From Lelliottia nimipressuralis (GTDB taxonomy: Bacteria > Pseudomonadota > Gammaproteobacteria > Enterobacterales > Enterobacteriaceae), in contig NZ_SDDX01000010.1 in assembly GCF_004115925.1 (NCBI RefSeq), positions 1 to 64,000 of the forward strand: DNA of 64,000 nucleotides, read 5' to 3'. The notes below the pieces were generated by a model. That model had not been told where the DNA came from and made no database searches. It was given only the letters and a program-made list of their open reading frames with translations. Below, piece after piece: positions 48,439 through 58,503 of the stretch; position 1 is the first letter of the stretch, and the number at the start of each line of letters is the position of its first letter. The position numbers and the translations under genes are program-made.

Positions 48439-49347
48439 ATGCGCAATCGCACTTTTGCGGATCTTGACCGTGTGGTCGCTCTCGGCGGAGGGCATGGGCT
48501 GGGGCGGGTTATGTCGTCATTATCCTCGCTGGGCTCCAGGCTCACCGGGATCGTGACCACCACCGATAACGGTGGCTCAACAGGTCGTATTCGTCGTTCA
48601 GAAGGCGGTATCGCCTGGGGCGATATGCGTAACTGTCTTAACCAGTTAATTACCGAACAAAGCGTCGCATCGGCGATGTTTGAGTATCGTTTTGGCGGTA
48701 ACGGGGAACTTTCCGGGCATAACCTCGGAAATCTGATGTTAAAGGCGCTGGATCACCTGAGCGTGCGCCCGCTTGAGGCGATCAATTTAATCCGAAATCT
48801 GCTGAAAGTGGATGCTTTCCTGATTCCTATGTCGGAACAACCGGTCGATTTGATGGCGATCGACATGGAAGGGCATGAAGTTTACGGCGAGGTCAATATT
48901 GACCAGCTGGTAGTCCCCCCCAAAGAGCTGATGACCTACCCTACTGTTCCCGCCACGCGCGAAGCGGTGGAAGCAATCAGCGAGGCGGATCTGATCCTCA
49001 TCGGCCCTGGCAGTTTTTACACCAGCCTGATGCCGCTGCTGCTGGTAAAAGAGCTGGCTCAGGCGCTGCGCAGAACCCCCGCGCCGATGGTGTATATCGG
49101 TAATCTGGGGAAAGAGCTAAGCCCTGCCGCCGCCAGCCTTTCGCTTGCCGATAAACTCAATCTGATGGAGCAGTACGTCGGTAAAAAAATTATCGACGGC
49201 GTGGTTGTAGGGCCGAAGGTGGATGTTTCAGGTATGGAAGGCCGTGTGGTGGTGCAGACAGAGCTGGAAGCGAGTGATATTAAATATCGCCACGACCGGC
49301 ATTTGCTGCGCCTGGCGCTGGAAAAAGCGATTCAGGCGTTGGGATAA
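48439..49347 (+). CDS. ybhK: YbhK, YvcK/gluconeogenesis-factor family protein
   Basis: A 302-residue Rossmann-like protein of the CofD/YvcK family, which in Gram-positive bacteria binds UDP-sugars and affects cell wall and carbon metabolism. Key motifs are [50 protein letters not shown] and [17 protein letters not shown]. The sequence matches E. coli YbhK. AAGGA lies before the ATG. It is divergent from moaA and convergent with uvrB, with a REP pair between ybhK and uvrB. Confidence 0.95.
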   Translation: MRNRTFADLDRVVALGGGHGLGRVMSSLSSLGSRLTGIVTTTDNGGSTGRIRRSEGGIAWGDMRNCLNQLITEQSVASAMFEYRFGGNGELSGHNLGNLMLKALDHLSVRPLEAINLIRNLLKVDAFLIPMSEQPVDLMAIDMEGHEVYGEVNIDQLVVPPKELMTYPTVPATREAVEAISEADLILIGPGSFYTSLMPLLLVKELAQALRRTPAPMVYIGNLGKELSPAAASLSLADKLNLMEQYVGKKIIDGVVVGPKVDVSGMEGRVVVQTELEASDIKYRHDRHLLRLALEKAIQALG

Positions 49348-49356
49348 CCGAACTGC

Positions 49357-49430
49357 GCCCGGTGGCGGTACGCTAACCGGGCCGACAACGCATCCGAACG
49401 GTTAGCCGGGCAGACGCAATGCCGCCCGGC
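49357..49430. repeat. Pair of REP-like palindromes between ybhK and uvrB
   Basis: GCCCGGTGGCG...ACCGGGC (49357-49382) and GCCGGGC...GCCCGGC (49405-49430) occupy most of the 91-base gap between the convergent genes. Two REP units in this arrangement look like a BIME. Confidence 0.8.
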
Positions 49431-49438
49431 AACGCGAG

Positions 49439-51454
49439 TTACGACGCCGCGATAAACAGATCGCGCAGCTTATGCAGCTGATCGCGAAGTTGCGCCGCCT
49501 CTTCAAACTCCAGATTCTGCGCATGCTGCATCATCTGCCCTTCCAGTTCGTGGATTTTCTGCTGCAGCGCTTTCGGTGTCAGCAGCACTTCCACCGCATC
49601 AGCCTCAACCGGATGACGCGCTTTTCCGCGGCCTTTGGTTTTCGCAATCCCCTGACCCAGCGCCAGAATATCCACCACTTTCTTGTTCAGCCCCTGTGGG
49701 GTGATGCCATGCTCTTCGTTGTACTGCTGCTGTTTCTCACGACGACGTTCCGTTTCGCCGATCGCTTTCGCCATCGACGCCGTAATTTTGTCACCGTACA
49801 GAATCGCTTTCCCGTTGATGTTACGCGCCGCGCGGCCAATGGTCTGAATCAGGGAGCGCTCAGAACGCAGGAAGCCCTCTTTGTCGGCATCCAGAATCGC
49901 CACCAGCGACACCTCTGGCATGTCGAGACCTTCTCGCAACAGGTTGATCCCCACCAGCACGTCAAACTCGCCAAGACGTAAATCGCGAATGATCTCCATA
50001 CGCTCAACGGTATCGATATCCGAGTGCAGATAGCGCACGCGCTCCCCGTGCTCTTCCAGATATTCGGTCAAGTCTTCCGCCATACGTTTGGTCAGCGTGG
50101 TGACCAGCACACGCTCGTTAACCGATGCGCGAGCGCGGATCTCTGAGAGCAGATCGTCCACCTGCGTTCCCACCGGGCGAACTTCGATAATAGGGTCCAG
50201 CAGGCCCGTTGGACGTACCACCTGATCGATAACTTCATCACCGGATTTCTCCAGCTCGTAGTTACCCGGCGTGGCCGACACATAAATCGTTTGCGGGGCC
50301 AGCGCCTCGAACTCTTCAAATTTCATCGGGCGGTTATCGAGCGCCGACGGCAGACGGAAACCGTACTCCACCAGCGTCTCTTTACGTGCGCGGTCACCGC
50401 GATACATGCCGCCGATCTGCGGAATGGTGACGTGAGATTCGTCTACCACCAGCAGACCGTCAGCCGGGAGATAATCGAACAGGGTCGGCGGTGCCTCGCC
50501 AGGACCACGCCCGGAGAGATAGCGCGAGTAGTTTTCGATGCCCGAGCAGTAACCCAGCTCGTTCATCATCTCTAGATCGAACTGCGTACGCTGGCTCAGG
50601 CGCTGCTCTTCGAGCAGTTTGTTATTAGCCAGAAGCACCTTACGACGGTCCGCAAGCTCCACTTTGATCTCTTCCATCGCCTGTACGATACGCTCGCGCG
50701 GGGTAACGTAGTGGGTTTTCGGGTAGATGGTAAAGCGCTGAATCACCGACTCAACGTGGCCAGTCAGCGGATCAAACAGCGACAGACGCTCGACTTCCTC
50801 GTCAAACAGCTCAACGCGCAGGGCCAGATCGTCGGATTCTGCCGGGAAGATGTCGATCACTTCGCCGCGCACGCGGAAAGTACCACGCTGGAACGCCTGA
50901 TCGTTACGGGCATACTGCAGCTCTGCCAGACGGCGTAAAATCGCGCGCTGATCGATAATCATCCCGATGGTCAGGTGCAGCATCATCTTGAGGTAAAGAT
51001 CCGGGTCGCCCAGACCATAGATGGCGGAGACCGACGCCACCACGATCACATCCCGACGCTCAAGCAGCGCTTTCGTCGCCGACAGACGCATCTGTTCGAT
51101 ATGTTCGTTGACCGAAGCATCCTTCTCGATAAAGGTGTCTGAGCTGGGTACGTAGGCTTCCGGCTGGTAGTAATCGTAGTAGGAGACGAAATATTCAACC
51201 GCGTTTTCCGGGAAGAACTCTTTCATCTCGCCATACAGCTGCGCCGCCAGCGTTTTGTTGGGGGCCAGCACCATCGTCGGGCGCTGCAGATCCGCAATCA
51301 CGTTGGCAACGGTAAAGGTTTTGCCCGAACCGGTCACACCCAGCAGGGTCTGGTGCGCCAGCCCGTCTTCCAGCCCCTCTTTCAGGCGACGGATCGCATC
51401 CGGCTGATCGCCAGACGGACGGAAAGCAGAATTCAATTTGAACAATTTACTCAT
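49439..51454 (-). CDS. uvrB: Excinuclease ABC subunit B
   Basis: A 671-residue UvrB, the DNA-damage verifying helicase of nucleotide excision repair. Walker A is [10 protein letters not shown] (about residues 39-48). The beta-hairpin region [20 protein letters not shown], the DESHVT box, [12 protein letters not shown] and the C-terminal UVR domain ([22 protein letters not shown]) are all present. The start is ATG 51454 ([18 protein letters not shown]). Upstream there are two LexA-like palindromes and DnaA boxes. Confidence 0.97.
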   Translation of the reverse strand: MSKLFKLNSAFRPSGDQPDAIRRLKEGLEDGLAHQTLLGVTGSGKTFTVANVIADLQRPTMVLAPNKTLAAQLYGEMKEFFPENAVEYFVSYYDYYQPEAYVPSSDTFIEKDASVNEHIEQMRLSATKALLERRDVIVVASVSAIYGLGDPDLYLKMMLHLTIGMIIDQRAILRRLAELQYARNDQAFQRGTFRVRGEVIDIFPAESDDLALRVELFDEEVERLSLFDPLTGHVESVIQRFTIYPKTHYVTPRERIVQAMEEIKVELADRRKVLLANNKLLEEQRLSQRTQFDLEMMNELGYCSGIENYSRYLSGRGPGEAPPTLFDYLPADGLLVVDESHVTIPQIGGMYRGDRARKETLVEYGFRLPSALDNRPMKFEEFEALAPQTIYVSATPGNYELEKSGDEVIDQVVRPTGLLDPIIEVRPVGTQVDDLLSEIRARASVNERVLVTTLTKRMAEDLTEYLEEHGERVRYLHSDIDTVERMEIIRDLRLGEFDVLVGINLLREGLDMPEVSLVAILDADKEGFLRSERSLIQTIGRAARNINGKAILYGDKITASMAKAIGETERRREKQQQYNEEHGITPQGLNKKVVDILALGQGIAKTKGRGKARHPVEADAVEVLLTPKALQQKIHELEGQMMQHAQNLEFEEAAQLRDQLHKLRDLFIAAS

Positions 51455-51506
51455 GGGCGACAACCTGATGACGGAAAAAGCGGCAGGTGAGTAATTTTAC
51501 TCGCGG

Positions 51507-51522
51507 CTGGCAAATTTGCCAG
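51507..51522. promoter_or_regulatory. Second LexA-like palindrome in the uvrB leader
   Basis: CTGGCAAATTTGCCAG is a perfect 16-bp palindrome with LexA-like spacing (CTGG-N8-CCAG). It lies 25 bases downstream of the main uvrB LexA box and 52 bases before the start codon. It could be a second operator or an RNA hairpin. Confidence 0.55.
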
Positions 51523-51529
51523 TAATAAA

Positions 51530-51549
51530 TACTGGATGTAAAACCAGTG
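51530..51549 (-). promoter_or_regulatory. LexA box of uvrB
   Basis: Read on the minus strand, CACTGGTTTTACATCCAGTA has half-sites CTGG and CCAG eight bases apart and aligns with the known E. coli uvrB LexA site in the same position relative to the gene. SOS induction is expected. Confidence 0.8.
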
Positions 51550-52163
51550 GCGTGTAAGGATATCTGGATTAGCATCCGCCTGATGAGCGCGAAAGGGGGC
51601 AAAATTTAGGCTGTGACGAGATAAAACACCAGCAATGTTCGGTTATCCCCAGAACATTTCTATTTTTAACATTTGTCAAGCCACGTAATGATAGTTTTAT
51701 GGCAGTCAGTGACACTTTCATGACGATGATTGCTTTTGTCTAACTCGTTAATTCATAGAAGATATTTCTTAAAGCCGCGTTTCGCATCAATTCATGCGCA
51801 GGCCGCGTCTTCTCTCGCTTGCCTCAGGTTTTCTAACTCTAATGCACATGGTTATCCACAGGAATAGTGGATAAGTGCTTCCAGCCCGTACAGACCGCGA
51901 CTCCGCAAATTCCCGGTTTTTCCCAAGGGCATGTCCGTAAAAAATATTTATAGCTCTTTTTTGATGATATTCAGCCCCACCGCGCATAACCGACTGGCGA
52001 GATCTTAATCACATTTCCGTCATTATGTGCACAGCACGCCCTTTTAGCGGCTGTGAGCCAAATCTGAAAAGTGCAGCATATCGAACCACGCCATCGGTTA
52101 TGGCAAGGGTTTTGCAGATTATCCTGAGACGTCTCATCCCTCATGCGTTTTAAGGAGTGAAAT
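51550..52163. other. Long divergent intergenic region with DnaA boxes
   Basis: About 610 bases between the uvrB promoter and the orphan ATPase. A 66-residue minus-strand frame at 51787-51987 looks like chance. The region holds two inverted DnaA-box-like sequences (51852-51874), a TGAGACGTCTCA palindrome at 52125-52136, and the AAGGAG ribosome site of the ATPase gene. No RNA gene was recognised. Confidence 0.45.
51852..51874. promoter_or_regulatory. Two inverted DnaA boxes
   Basis: TTATCCACA (51852-51860) is a perfect DnaA box; AGTGGATAA (51866-51874) is an inverted copy with one mismatch, six bases away. DnaA boxes are known in the upstream region of E. coli uvrB, so this may be a conserved control point. 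Confidence 0.65.
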
Positions 52164-52886
52164 ATGCTAAGTCTGCGCGCCGTTAATCAGTTCTATGGAA
52201 GTCAGCACACGCTGTGGAATGTCGATCTGGATTTGCCGCCAGGGATGTGTACAGGCGTTATCGGGCTGCCGGGTATGGGCAAAACCACGCTTATCAACTG
52301 CATCACCGGCCAGTTGCCCATTGAGAGCGGCACCATCATCTGGCATGAAGCGGGCGCGCCACCGTGCAATTTGAGCAGCGCTGCACCTGAGCAGTGCGCG
52401 ATGCCGGGCATTGGCTATGTCTCACAGGACCGGCGTATTTTCTCTCAGCTCACCGTCGAGGAGAATCTGCACGTCGCCATGCGTGCCAAAGGTGCGCCCG
52501 ATGCGGCGGCGAGCAGTGATATTTACGAGCTGTTTCCCCAGCTCTGGCCGCTGCGTCACGCCAGAGCGACGGGGATGTCACCCGACGAGCAGTACCAGCT
52601 GGCGCTGGCCAATGCGCTCATTTGCCGCCCTCGCCTGCTGATTCTGGACGAGCCGCTGCACGGCACGGGAAGCACCTTTGCCATCCGGCTTGGGCAGCTG
52701 CTGATGCGGTTGAGTCGGGAGCTGGGAATGACGGTGCTGTTAGCGGAACAGCAGCTGTCGTTTATTCGCCGGGTGGCCGATCGTTTTTGCGTGCTGTATC
52801 GCGGGCGTAACGTGGCTCAGGGCCACGTTAACGAGCTGGATGATGAGCTTATCGCCCACTGGATGTCGCTGGATGCAAGACGCTGA
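52164..52886 (+). CDS. Orphan ABC ATPase, LivF/UrtE-like
   Basis: A 240-residue ATP-binding-cassette protein resembling the LivF/UrtE group of branched-chain amino acid and urea transporters. Walker A is GLPGMGKTT (about 34-42), the Q-loop is in IGYVSQDRRIFSQLTVEENL, and Walker B is LLILDEP (158-164). The signature is degenerate: MSPDEQ at about 138-143 in place of LSGGQ or LSGGE. The histidine switch is a glutamine (LAEQQ), as in LivF. No permease or binding-protein gene is near. Its 3' end overlaps bioD by 38 bases on the opposite strand. AAGGAG lies before the ATG. Function unknown. Confidence 0.85.
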   Translation: MLSLRAVNQFYGSQHTLWNVDLDLPPGMCTGVIGLPGMGKTTLINCITGQLPIESGTIIWHEAGAPPCNLSSAAPEQCAMPGIGYVSQDRRIFSQLTVEENLHVAMRAKGAPDAAASSDIYELFPQLWPLRHARATGMSPDEQYQLALANALICRPRLLILDEPLHGTGSTFAIRLGQLLMRLSRELGMTVLLAEQQLSFIRRVADRFCVLYRGRNVAQGHVNELDDELIAHWMSLDARR

Positions 52887-53550
52887 GATCGAGATACTGC
52901 CCTGTCTCGGCCTGCTCTGCGCCCTCAGCAAGCCAGGGGATCTCCCCGAGGAACGGCGCAGGAAGGACGTTTTTCAGCGTCGCAAGATACTCCTGATGAC
53001 GTTTACCTGGGGCCACCACGTCGTTGGCGATCCAGCCTGCGAAGCGTAAACCGGCCTGCTGAATCGCCTGCGCGGTGAGCATCGCGTGGTTGATACAGCC
53101 GAGCTTAACGCCCACGACCAGGATCACTGGCAGCTGTTCTTCCTGCACCCAGTCAGCAAACGTCTGATGCGCCGAGAGCGGCGTAAACCAGCCGCCAGCC
53201 CCTTCGACCAGCACCCATTCCGCCTGCTGCTCCAGTGCCCGCAGGCCCGCAGAGAGAACCGAAAACGCAATCGGGCGCTGCTCGTCGGCGCTGATGATGT
53301 GCGGCGAGGTCGGCTCGGCGAAGGTGTACGGATTCACCGCCTGATACTGCAGTGCAAGCGTGCTGTGGCGTTGCAGCGCCAGCGCGTCGGAGTTGCGCAA
53401 GCCTTCCGGCGTTATCTCGCTGCCGGAGGCCACCGGTTTGTACCCGGCGGTAATGAATCCCTGCAAACGCGCCGCCTGCAACAGCGCCGAGCTGGCGACG
53501 GTTTTACCGACTTCAGTGTCGGTTCCGGTGACAAAATAGCGTTCAGTCAC
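52849..53550 (-). CDS. bioD: Dethiobiotin synthetase BioD
   Basis: A 233-residue enzyme that closes the ureido ring of dethiobiotin using ATP and CO2. The P-loop is GTDTEVGKT (about residues 8-16), and [19 protein letters not shown] and [16 protein letters not shown] are conserved. The start is GTG 53550, giving [10 protein letters not shown] and an eight-base overlap with bioC, the common enterobacterial arrangement; an ATG five codons upstream is the alternative. It has an extra C-terminal tail compared with E. coli BioD (225 residues) and overlaps the orphan ATPase gene tail to tail. Confidence 0.94.
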   Translation of the reverse strand: MTERYFVTGTDTEVGKTVASSALLQAARLQGFITAGYKPVASGSEITPEGLRNSDALALQRHSTLALQYQAVNPYTFAEPTSPHIISADEQRPIAFSVLSAGLRALEQQAEWVLVEGAGGWFTPLSAHQTFADWVQEEQLPVILVVGVKLGCINHAMLTAQAIQQAGLRFAGWIANDVVAPGKRHQEYLATLKNVLPAPFLGEIPWLAEGAEQAETGQYLDLSVLHPATSSGR

Positions 53551-54298
53551 GTTCGATAATCCCATGAAAGAGTTGATAAGAGAGCGGGAATTCCCCGCGC
53601 ACACGCGGCCACGCCAGCTCAAGCTGCGTCAGCTCGCCGCGCGTGAGGGGTTTTCGCGCCCGTCCGTCGTGCAGATGGGTGGCGCCAATCCCTTTCAGCG
53701 AGCGCATCGCACTCAGGGCATCGCTGAAAGAGAGAGTAACGACCTCCGTGATGGCCCTGTAGCGCCACCCGGCGAGGGCGTCGTTCACCGCCTGCTCCGG
53801 TAAAAAACGGTTGGCGTGCGGCCGTTCATCCACCGCACGCCAGGCCTGATTCAGCTCCGGCAGAGAGTTATCGAGCAGCGTGGTGAAGGCAACCGTGCCG
53901 CCGGGAAGCGTGACCCGATACAGCTCGCGCAATGCCTGCGGCAGACTGGAGCACCACTGCACCGCCAGATGGCTCCAGACCAGGTCAAACTGCGCGTCCG
54001 GCAGCGGAATAGACTCGATATCCCCCACCAGATAATCATCGGCCGCCTGCTGATAGCGCGCCTGTTCCAGCATTTGCGGGGAGAGGTCGAGGGCCGTCAC
54101 ATGGCTGCCCGCCTCGCGCCAGAGACGGCTGTTTGCGCCAGGCCCGCAGCCTGCATCCAGCACGGCGTGGAAACGCCCCTCGCCGAGCAGCGTTTTCAGC
54201 CCCTGGGCGCTCCGGCGCTGCAGATCGTCGTGTCGGGAATAACTTTGCGCCGCTCGCCCGAAAGCAGAGGCGATGGCCTGCTTGTTAACCTGCGTCAT
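53543..54298 (-). CDS. bioC: Malonyl-ACP O-methyltransferase BioC
   Basis: A 251-residue SAM-dependent methyltransferase that starts pimelate synthesis by methylating malonyl-ACP. SAM motif I is [17 protein letters not shown], motif [15 protein letters not shown], and [12 protein letters not shown] is conserved. The start at 54298 ([10 protein letters not shown]) agrees with E. coli in length. It overlaps bioF by 14 bases upstream and bioD by eight downstream. Confidence 0.95.
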   Translation of the reverse strand: MTQVNKQAIASAFGRAAQSYSRHDDLQRRSAQGLKTLLGEGRFHAVLDAGCGPGANSRLWREAGSHVTALDLSPQMLEQARYQQAADDYLVGDIESIPLPDAQFDLVWSHLAVQWCSSLPQALRELYRVTLPGGTVAFTTLLDNSLPELNQAWRAVDERPHANRFLPEQAVNDALAGWRYRAITEVVTLSFSDALSAMRSLKGIGATHLHDGRARKPLTRGELTQLELAWPRVRGEFPLSYQLFHGIIERD

Positions 54299-55436
54299 GC
54301 AGCGCCTCCAGTAAATCATCAATGTCCTGCGTGTGGTGTGCGGCCGTCAGGGTCAGGCGTAATCGCGCGGTACCCGCCGGAACGGTTGGCGGACGGATCG
54401 CCGTCACCCACATGCCACGCTCGCGAAGCTGCTGCGCCAGATGCAAGGCACGGCTGTTCTCGCCCACAATCAGCGGCTGGATGGCACTTTGCGAATCGGT
54501 CATCTGCCAGGGCAGCTCGCGCACGCCCGCCCGAAAGCGCTGGATGTGCGCAGCCAGAGTGTGTCGCCGCTGTTCGCCCTCTGCGCTGCGGACAACCTTC
54601 AGCGCCTCCAGCAGCGCCACGGCCTGCGCAGGCGGCATACTGGTGCTGTAGATCAAATGGCGGGCGAATTGCAGCAGGTAATCCGCGACGGATTCGCTGC
54701 ACAACACCGCCGCGCCGCTGATGCCAAACCCTTTGCCGAAAGTCACAATCAGCAGCTCCGGTTTAACATCCTGGCGGGCGGCACTTCCGCGCCCTTCCGC
54801 GCCCAGCACACCAACGCCGTGGGCATCGTCCACCAGCATCCAGGCGTTGTGCTGGCGTGCTGCGGCATGGAGTTCACCCAGCGGAGCGCAATCACCGTCC
54901 ATGCTGAAGACCCCTTCGGTCACCACCAGCTGTTGCCCATCGCAGGATTTCGCCAGCAGCGCGTTGAGCTGGGCGGCGTCGTTATGGGCAAACCGGCGCA
55001 GCTGCGCCGGGCTGAGGCTGGCCGCTTCGAGCAGGGAGGCGTGGCTCAGGCGGTCGGCGACAATCCGATCCTCTTTTCCCATCAGGGCTGCAATCAGCGC
55101 CTGATTGGCGGCAAAACCGGAGATAAACAACAGCGCGCGGGGATAGCCGAGCCAGTCGGCCAAGGCCTCTTCCAGCGCCTGATGCGCGGTGGTATAGCCT
55201 GTCACATGCCCCGACCCGCCGCTGCCGACGCCCCAGGTTTCCGCCCCCTGCTGCCAGGCGCGAATGATCGCCGGATGTTGGCTCAGGCCGAGATAATCGT
55301 TGCTCGAAAAGTTGCAGAACCGGCGCGTTTCGCGGATCAGAAAACGCCCGCCGCTTTCGACCGCCGCGCGCGAGCGAAATGCGTCCGCCGCCCGGCGTTC
55401 CTCCAGTGCGGCGTCGATGCGGTGTTGCCAGGTCAT
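54285..55436 (-). CDS. bioF: 8-amino-7-oxononanoate synthase BioF
   Basis: A 383-residue PLP enzyme that condenses pimeloyl-ACP with alanine. Conserved segments are [45 protein letters not shown] and [14 protein letters not shown], with the PLP lysine in TFGKGFG. It overlaps bioB by four bases and bioC by 14, so bioBFCD is a tightly coupled operon. Confidence 0.97.
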   Translation of the reverse strand: MTWQHRIDAALEERRAADAFRSRAAVESGGRFLIRETRRFCNFSSNDYLGLSQHPAIIRAWQQGAETWGVGSGGSGHVTGYTTAHQALEEALADWLGYPRALLFISGFAANQALIAALMGKEDRIVADRLSHASLLEAASLSPAQLRRFAHNDAAQLNALLAKSCDGQQLVVTEGVFSMDGDCAPLGELHAAARQHNAWMLVDDAHGVGVLGAEGRGSAARQDVKPELLIVTFGKGFGISGAAVLCSESVADYLLQFARHLIYSTSMPPAQAVALLEALKVVRSAEGEQRRHTLAAHIQRFRAGVRELPWQMTDSQSAIQPLIVGENSRALHLAQQLRERGMWVTAIRPPTVPAGTARLRLTLTAAHHTQDIDDLLEALHDAG

Positions 55437-56473
55437 AGGGCTGCCGCGTTGTAGAACTGTTCGGTGTCGGCGTTGAAAAGCTGCTGTTCCAGCTGGTGCT
55501 GCTGCTCGTTATCCCCCGTCAACACCTCGGTCTGATGCGGATTCAGCCCCAGTTTGCGGAACAGCTGGACATCTTTGTCCTCTTCCGGGTTTGGCGTGGT
55601 CAGCAGTTTGCAGCCGTAGAAAATTGAGTTTGCGCCCGCCATAAAGCACATCGCCTGAGTCTGCTCGCTCATCTGCTCACGGCCCGCGGAGAGGCGCACA
55701 AACGAGGTCGGCATCATGATGCGCGCGACGGCAATCGTGCGGATAAAATCAAACGCATCCACATCGTCGTTATCGGCCATCGGCGTGCCTTTGACCTTCA
55801 CCAGCATGTTGATCGGCACGCTTTCCGGCGGCGTCGGCAAATTCGCCAGTTGCAACAGCAGACCGGCGCGATCTTTTACCGTTTCACCCAGGCCGACGAT
55901 CCCCCCGGAGCAGACTTTAATCCCGGCGTCACGCACCTTGTCGAGCGTATCGAGACGCTCCTGGTAGGTGCGGGTGGTGATGATATTGCCGTAGAATTCC
56001 GGCGAGGTATCGAGGTTATGGTTGTAGTAGTCCAGACCCGCCGCCGACAGGCGCTGAGCCTGTGTTTCGTTGAGCGTGCCGAGCGTCATGCAAGCTTCCA
56101 GCCCCATCGCTTTCACGCCCTGCACCATCTGCTCCAGATACGGCATGTCACGGTCGTGCGGGTTTTTCCACGCGGCTCCCATGCAGAAGCGGGTCGAACC
56201 GGCGTTTTTCGCCTTGCGTGCCGAGTCGAGCACCTGCTCCACTTCCATCAGCCGCTCGGCCTCCAGCCCGGTTTTGTAGCGCGCACTTTGTGGGCAATAT
56301 TTGCAGTCTTCCGGGCAGGCACCGGTTTTGATCGACAGTAGCGTACTGACCTGCACATGGCGCGGATCGAAGTGCTGGCGGTGGATTTGCTGGGCTTCGA
56401 ACATCAGTTCGAGGAAAGGTTTGTTAAATAATTCGGTGACTTGCGACATTGTCCAACGTACAGGGTTAGCCAT
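55433..56473 (-). CDS. bioB: Biotin synthase BioB
   Basis: A 346-residue radical SAM enzyme that inserts sulphur into dethiobiotin. The radical SAM cluster cysteines are C53, C57 and C60 (CPEDCKYC); the second-cluster cysteines include those in [11 protein letters not shown] and EACMTLG. The length equals E. coli BioB, and the sequence is conserved throughout, e.g. [20 protein letters not shown]. It is the first gene of bioBFCD, divergent from bioA. Confidence 0.98.
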   Translation of the reverse strand: MANPVRWTMSQVTELFNKPFLELMFEAQQIHRQHFDPRHVQVSTLLSIKTGACPEDCKYCPQSARYKTGLEAERLMEVEQVLDSARKAKNAGSTRFCMGAAWKNPHDRDMPYLEQMVQGVKAMGLEACMTLGTLNETQAQRLSAAGLDYYNHNLDTSPEFYGNIITTRTYQERLDTLDKVRDAGIKVCSGGIVGLGETVKDRAGLLLQLANLPTPPESVPINMLVKVKGTPMADNDDVDAFDFIRTIAVARIMMPTSFVRLSAGREQMSEQTQAMCFMAGANSIFYGCKLLTTPNPEEDKDVQLFRKLGLNPHQTEVLTGDNEQQHQLEQQLFNADTEQFYNAAAL

Positions 56474-56519
56474 CGGGCTTCTCCAAAAAGGGGTTCAGTT
56501 CATTGTGGGTTCGGTTTAT

Positions 56520-56557
56520 ACTTGTAAACCTAAAACTTTTCAAAATGGTTTACAAGT
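56520..56557. promoter_or_regulatory. BirA operator (bioO) between bioA and bioB
   Basis: ACTTGTAAACC and GGTTTACAAGT flank 16 bases, an exact-type BirA dyad as in E. coli. Holo-BirA bound to biotinyl-AMP would block both divergent promoters. The right half lies only five bases before the bioA ATG. Confidence 0.95.
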
Positions 56558-56562
56558 CGATT

Positions 56563-57852
56563 ATGACCCCGGACGATCTCGCCTTCGACAAGCAACATAT
56601 CTGGCACCCCTACACCTCCATGACCCGCCCGCTGCCCGTTTATCCGGTCGACTCGGCGCACGGGTGTGAACTGCATCTGGCCACCGGCGAAACGCTGGTC
56701 GACGGGATGTCCTCCTGGTGGGCAACCATCCACGGGTACAACCATCCGCGCCTGAACGCGGCGATGAAAACGCAAATTGACCAGATGTCCCACGTGATGT
56801 TTGGCGGGATCACCCATCAGCCGGCGATTGAGTTGTGTCGTCGGCTGGTCTCCATGACCCCGGACGCGCTGGAATGCGTTTTCCTCGCCGATTCCGGTTC
56901 GGTGGCGGTGGAAGTGGCGATGAAAATGGCGCTGCAGTACTGGCAGGCGAAAGGCGAGCCGCGCCAGCGTTTCCTCACCTTCCGCAACGGTTATCACGGC
57001 GACACCTTCGGCGCGATGTCGGTCTGCGATCCCGATAATTCGATGCACAGCCTGTGGCAGGGTTATCTGCCGGAAAACCTGTTCGCCCCGGCGCCGCAAA
57101 GCCGTTTTGGCGGCGAGTGGAACGAAATGGATATGGTCGGATTTGCCCGTCTGATGGCCGCCCATCGCCACGAAATTGCTGCCGTGATCCTTGAGCCTGT
57201 CGTTCAGGGCGCGGGCGGAATGCGCATGTATCATCCCGAGTGGCTGAAACGCATCCGAAAGATGTGCGATCGGGAGGGTATCCTGCTGATTGCCGACGAA
57301 ATCGCGACCGGATTTGGCCGCACCGGCAAGCTCTTTGCCTGCGACCATGCGAACATCGCCCCGGATATTTTGTGCCTCGGTAAAGCCCTGACGGGCGGCA
57401 CCATGACCCTCTCCGCAACGCTTACGACCCGTCACGTAGCCGACACCATCAGCGACGGCGAAGCCGGCTGCTTTATGCACGGCCCGACGTTTATGGGCAA
57501 TCCGCTGGCCTGCGCGGTCGCCAGTGAAAGTCTGGCTATTCTGGAAAGCGGTGAATGGCAGACGCAGGTTGCGGCGATTGAATCGCAGCTCACGCGTGAA
57601 CTGGCGAGCGCGGCGCAGTCAGCGTTCGTGGCCGACGTGCGGGTGCTGGGCGCAATTGGCGTGGTCGAAACGCGCCATCCGGTGAACATGGCGGCATTGC
57701 AACGTTTCTTCGTCGAGCGTGGCGTGTGGGTGCGACCGTTCGGCAAACTGATCTACCTGATGCCGCCGTACATCATCACCCCAGAGCAATTGCAGAAGCT
57801 GACCCGCGCGGTGAATGAGGCTGTTAACATTCCCGCACATTTTGCGATTTAA
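56563..57852 (+). CDS. bioA: Adenosylmethionine-8-amino-7-oxononanoate aminotransferase BioA
   Basis: A 429-residue PLP aminotransferase that uses SAM as amino donor. Start [20 protein letters not shown] matches E. coli. Landmarks are [41 protein letters not shown], and CLGKALTGG with the PLP lysine. The ATG at 56563 lacks a strong ribosome site, as in E. coli; upstream in-frame ATGs are rejected because they would put the operator in the coding sequence. Confidence 0.97.
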   Translation: MTPDDLAFDKQHIWHPYTSMTRPLPVYPVDSAHGCELHLATGETLVDGMSSWWATIHGYNHPRLNAAMKTQIDQMSHVMFGGITHQPAIELCRRLVSMTPDALECVFLADSGSVAVEVAMKMALQYWQAKGEPRQRFLTFRNGYHGDTFGAMSVCDPDNSMHSLWQGYLPENLFAPAPQSRFGGEWNEMDMVGFARLMAAHRHEIAAVILEPVVQGAGGMRMYHPEWLKRIRKMCDREGILLIADEIATGFGRTGKLFACDHANIAPDILCLGKALTGGTMTLSATLTTRHVADTISDGEAGCFMHGPTFMGNPLACAVASESLAILESGEWQTQVAAIESQLTRELASAAQSAFVADVRVLGAIGVVETRHPVNMAALQRFFVERGVWVRPFGKLIYLMPPYIITPEQLQKLTRAVNEAVNIPAHFAI

Positions 57853-57923
57853 CCCAACGCGTTAGCTTCGGTATGCTGTTTTATGCAGTACACTTTTTGC
57901 ATGGCTACGTACGGAGAAATCGC

Positions 57924-58400
57924 ATGAAGATAATCAGTCAGGATCTGCGCGACGGTGAAAAATTACCCGAGCGTCACGTGTTTAACGGCATGGGTTATCA
58001 GGGCGATAATATTTCGCCGCACCTGGCCTGGGATGATGTTCCGCCGGGGACGAAGAGTTTTGTCGTCACCTGCTACGACCCGGATGCGCCAACCGGCTCC
58101 GGCTGGTGGCACTGGATTGTCGCAAACCTGCCCGCTGACACGCGCGTGCTGCCGCAGGGCTCCGGCTCTGATTTAACGGCGTTGCCGGAAGGGGCCATTC
58201 AGACCCGCACCGATTTCGGCAAAGCCGGATATGGCGGCGCGGCGCCGCCAAAAGGCGAGACGCACCGGTATATTTTCACCGTTCATGCCCTGGACGTTGA
58301 GAAGATCGATGTCGATGAAGGCGCGAGCGGCGCGATGGTTGGCTTTAACGTGCATTTTCACACGCTGGGAAGTGCGTCGATTACGGCGATGTATTCGTAA
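57924..58400 (+). CDS. ybhB: YbhB, phosphatidylethanolamine-binding-like protein
   Basis: A 158-residue PEBP-family protein, equal in length to E. coli YbhB. The family motif is TCYDPDAPTGSGWWHWIVANLP, followed by GYGGAAPPKGETHRYIFTVHAL. Cytoplasmic, function not settled; it was once thought to act as a kinase-inhibitor-like protein. GGAG lies seven bases before ATG 57924. A pair of REP-like palindromes follows between it and hutH. Confidence 0.94.
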   Translation: MKIISQDLRDGEKLPERHVFNGMGYQGDNISPHLAWDDVPPGTKSFVVTCYDPDAPTGSGWWHWIVANLPADTRVLPQGSGSDLTALPEGAIQTRTDFGKAGYGGAAPPKGETHRYIFTVHALDVEKIDVDEGASGAMVGFNVHFHTLGSASITAMYS

Positions 58401-58404
58401 AAAA

Positions 58405-58497
58405 AGCCGGGCGGCGGCGTCGCCTCACCCGGCCTGTACGGTTCATTCATCACGAAAACGTCGTTTTACAGGCCCGGCAAGCGCAGCGCTGCCGGGC
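58405..58497. repeat. Pair of REP-like palindromes between ybhB and hutH
   Basis: GCCGGGCGGCG...ACCCGGC (58406-58433) and GCCCGGC...GCCGGGC (58472-58497) fill the gap between convergent ybhB and hutH. An AAAACG-T-CGTTTT palindrome (58454-58466) separates them. The right-hand stem, read leftward, can serve as the hutH terminator. Confidence 0.8.
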
Positions 58498-58503
58498 TTT
58501 GCT

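Noticed and set aside
51787-51987. 66-residue minus-strand open frame upstream of uvrB
   Set aside because: No ribosome site, composition like translated intergenic DNA, and it overlaps the DnaA boxes.
54441-55454. 337-residue plus-strand open frame
   Set aside because: Long because of GC-rich third positions, but it is antisense to bioF, which is intact and conserved.
56503-56562. Upstream in-frame ATG starts for bioA
   Set aside because: They would place the BirA operator inside the coding region and lack homology; ATG 56563 matches the family start.
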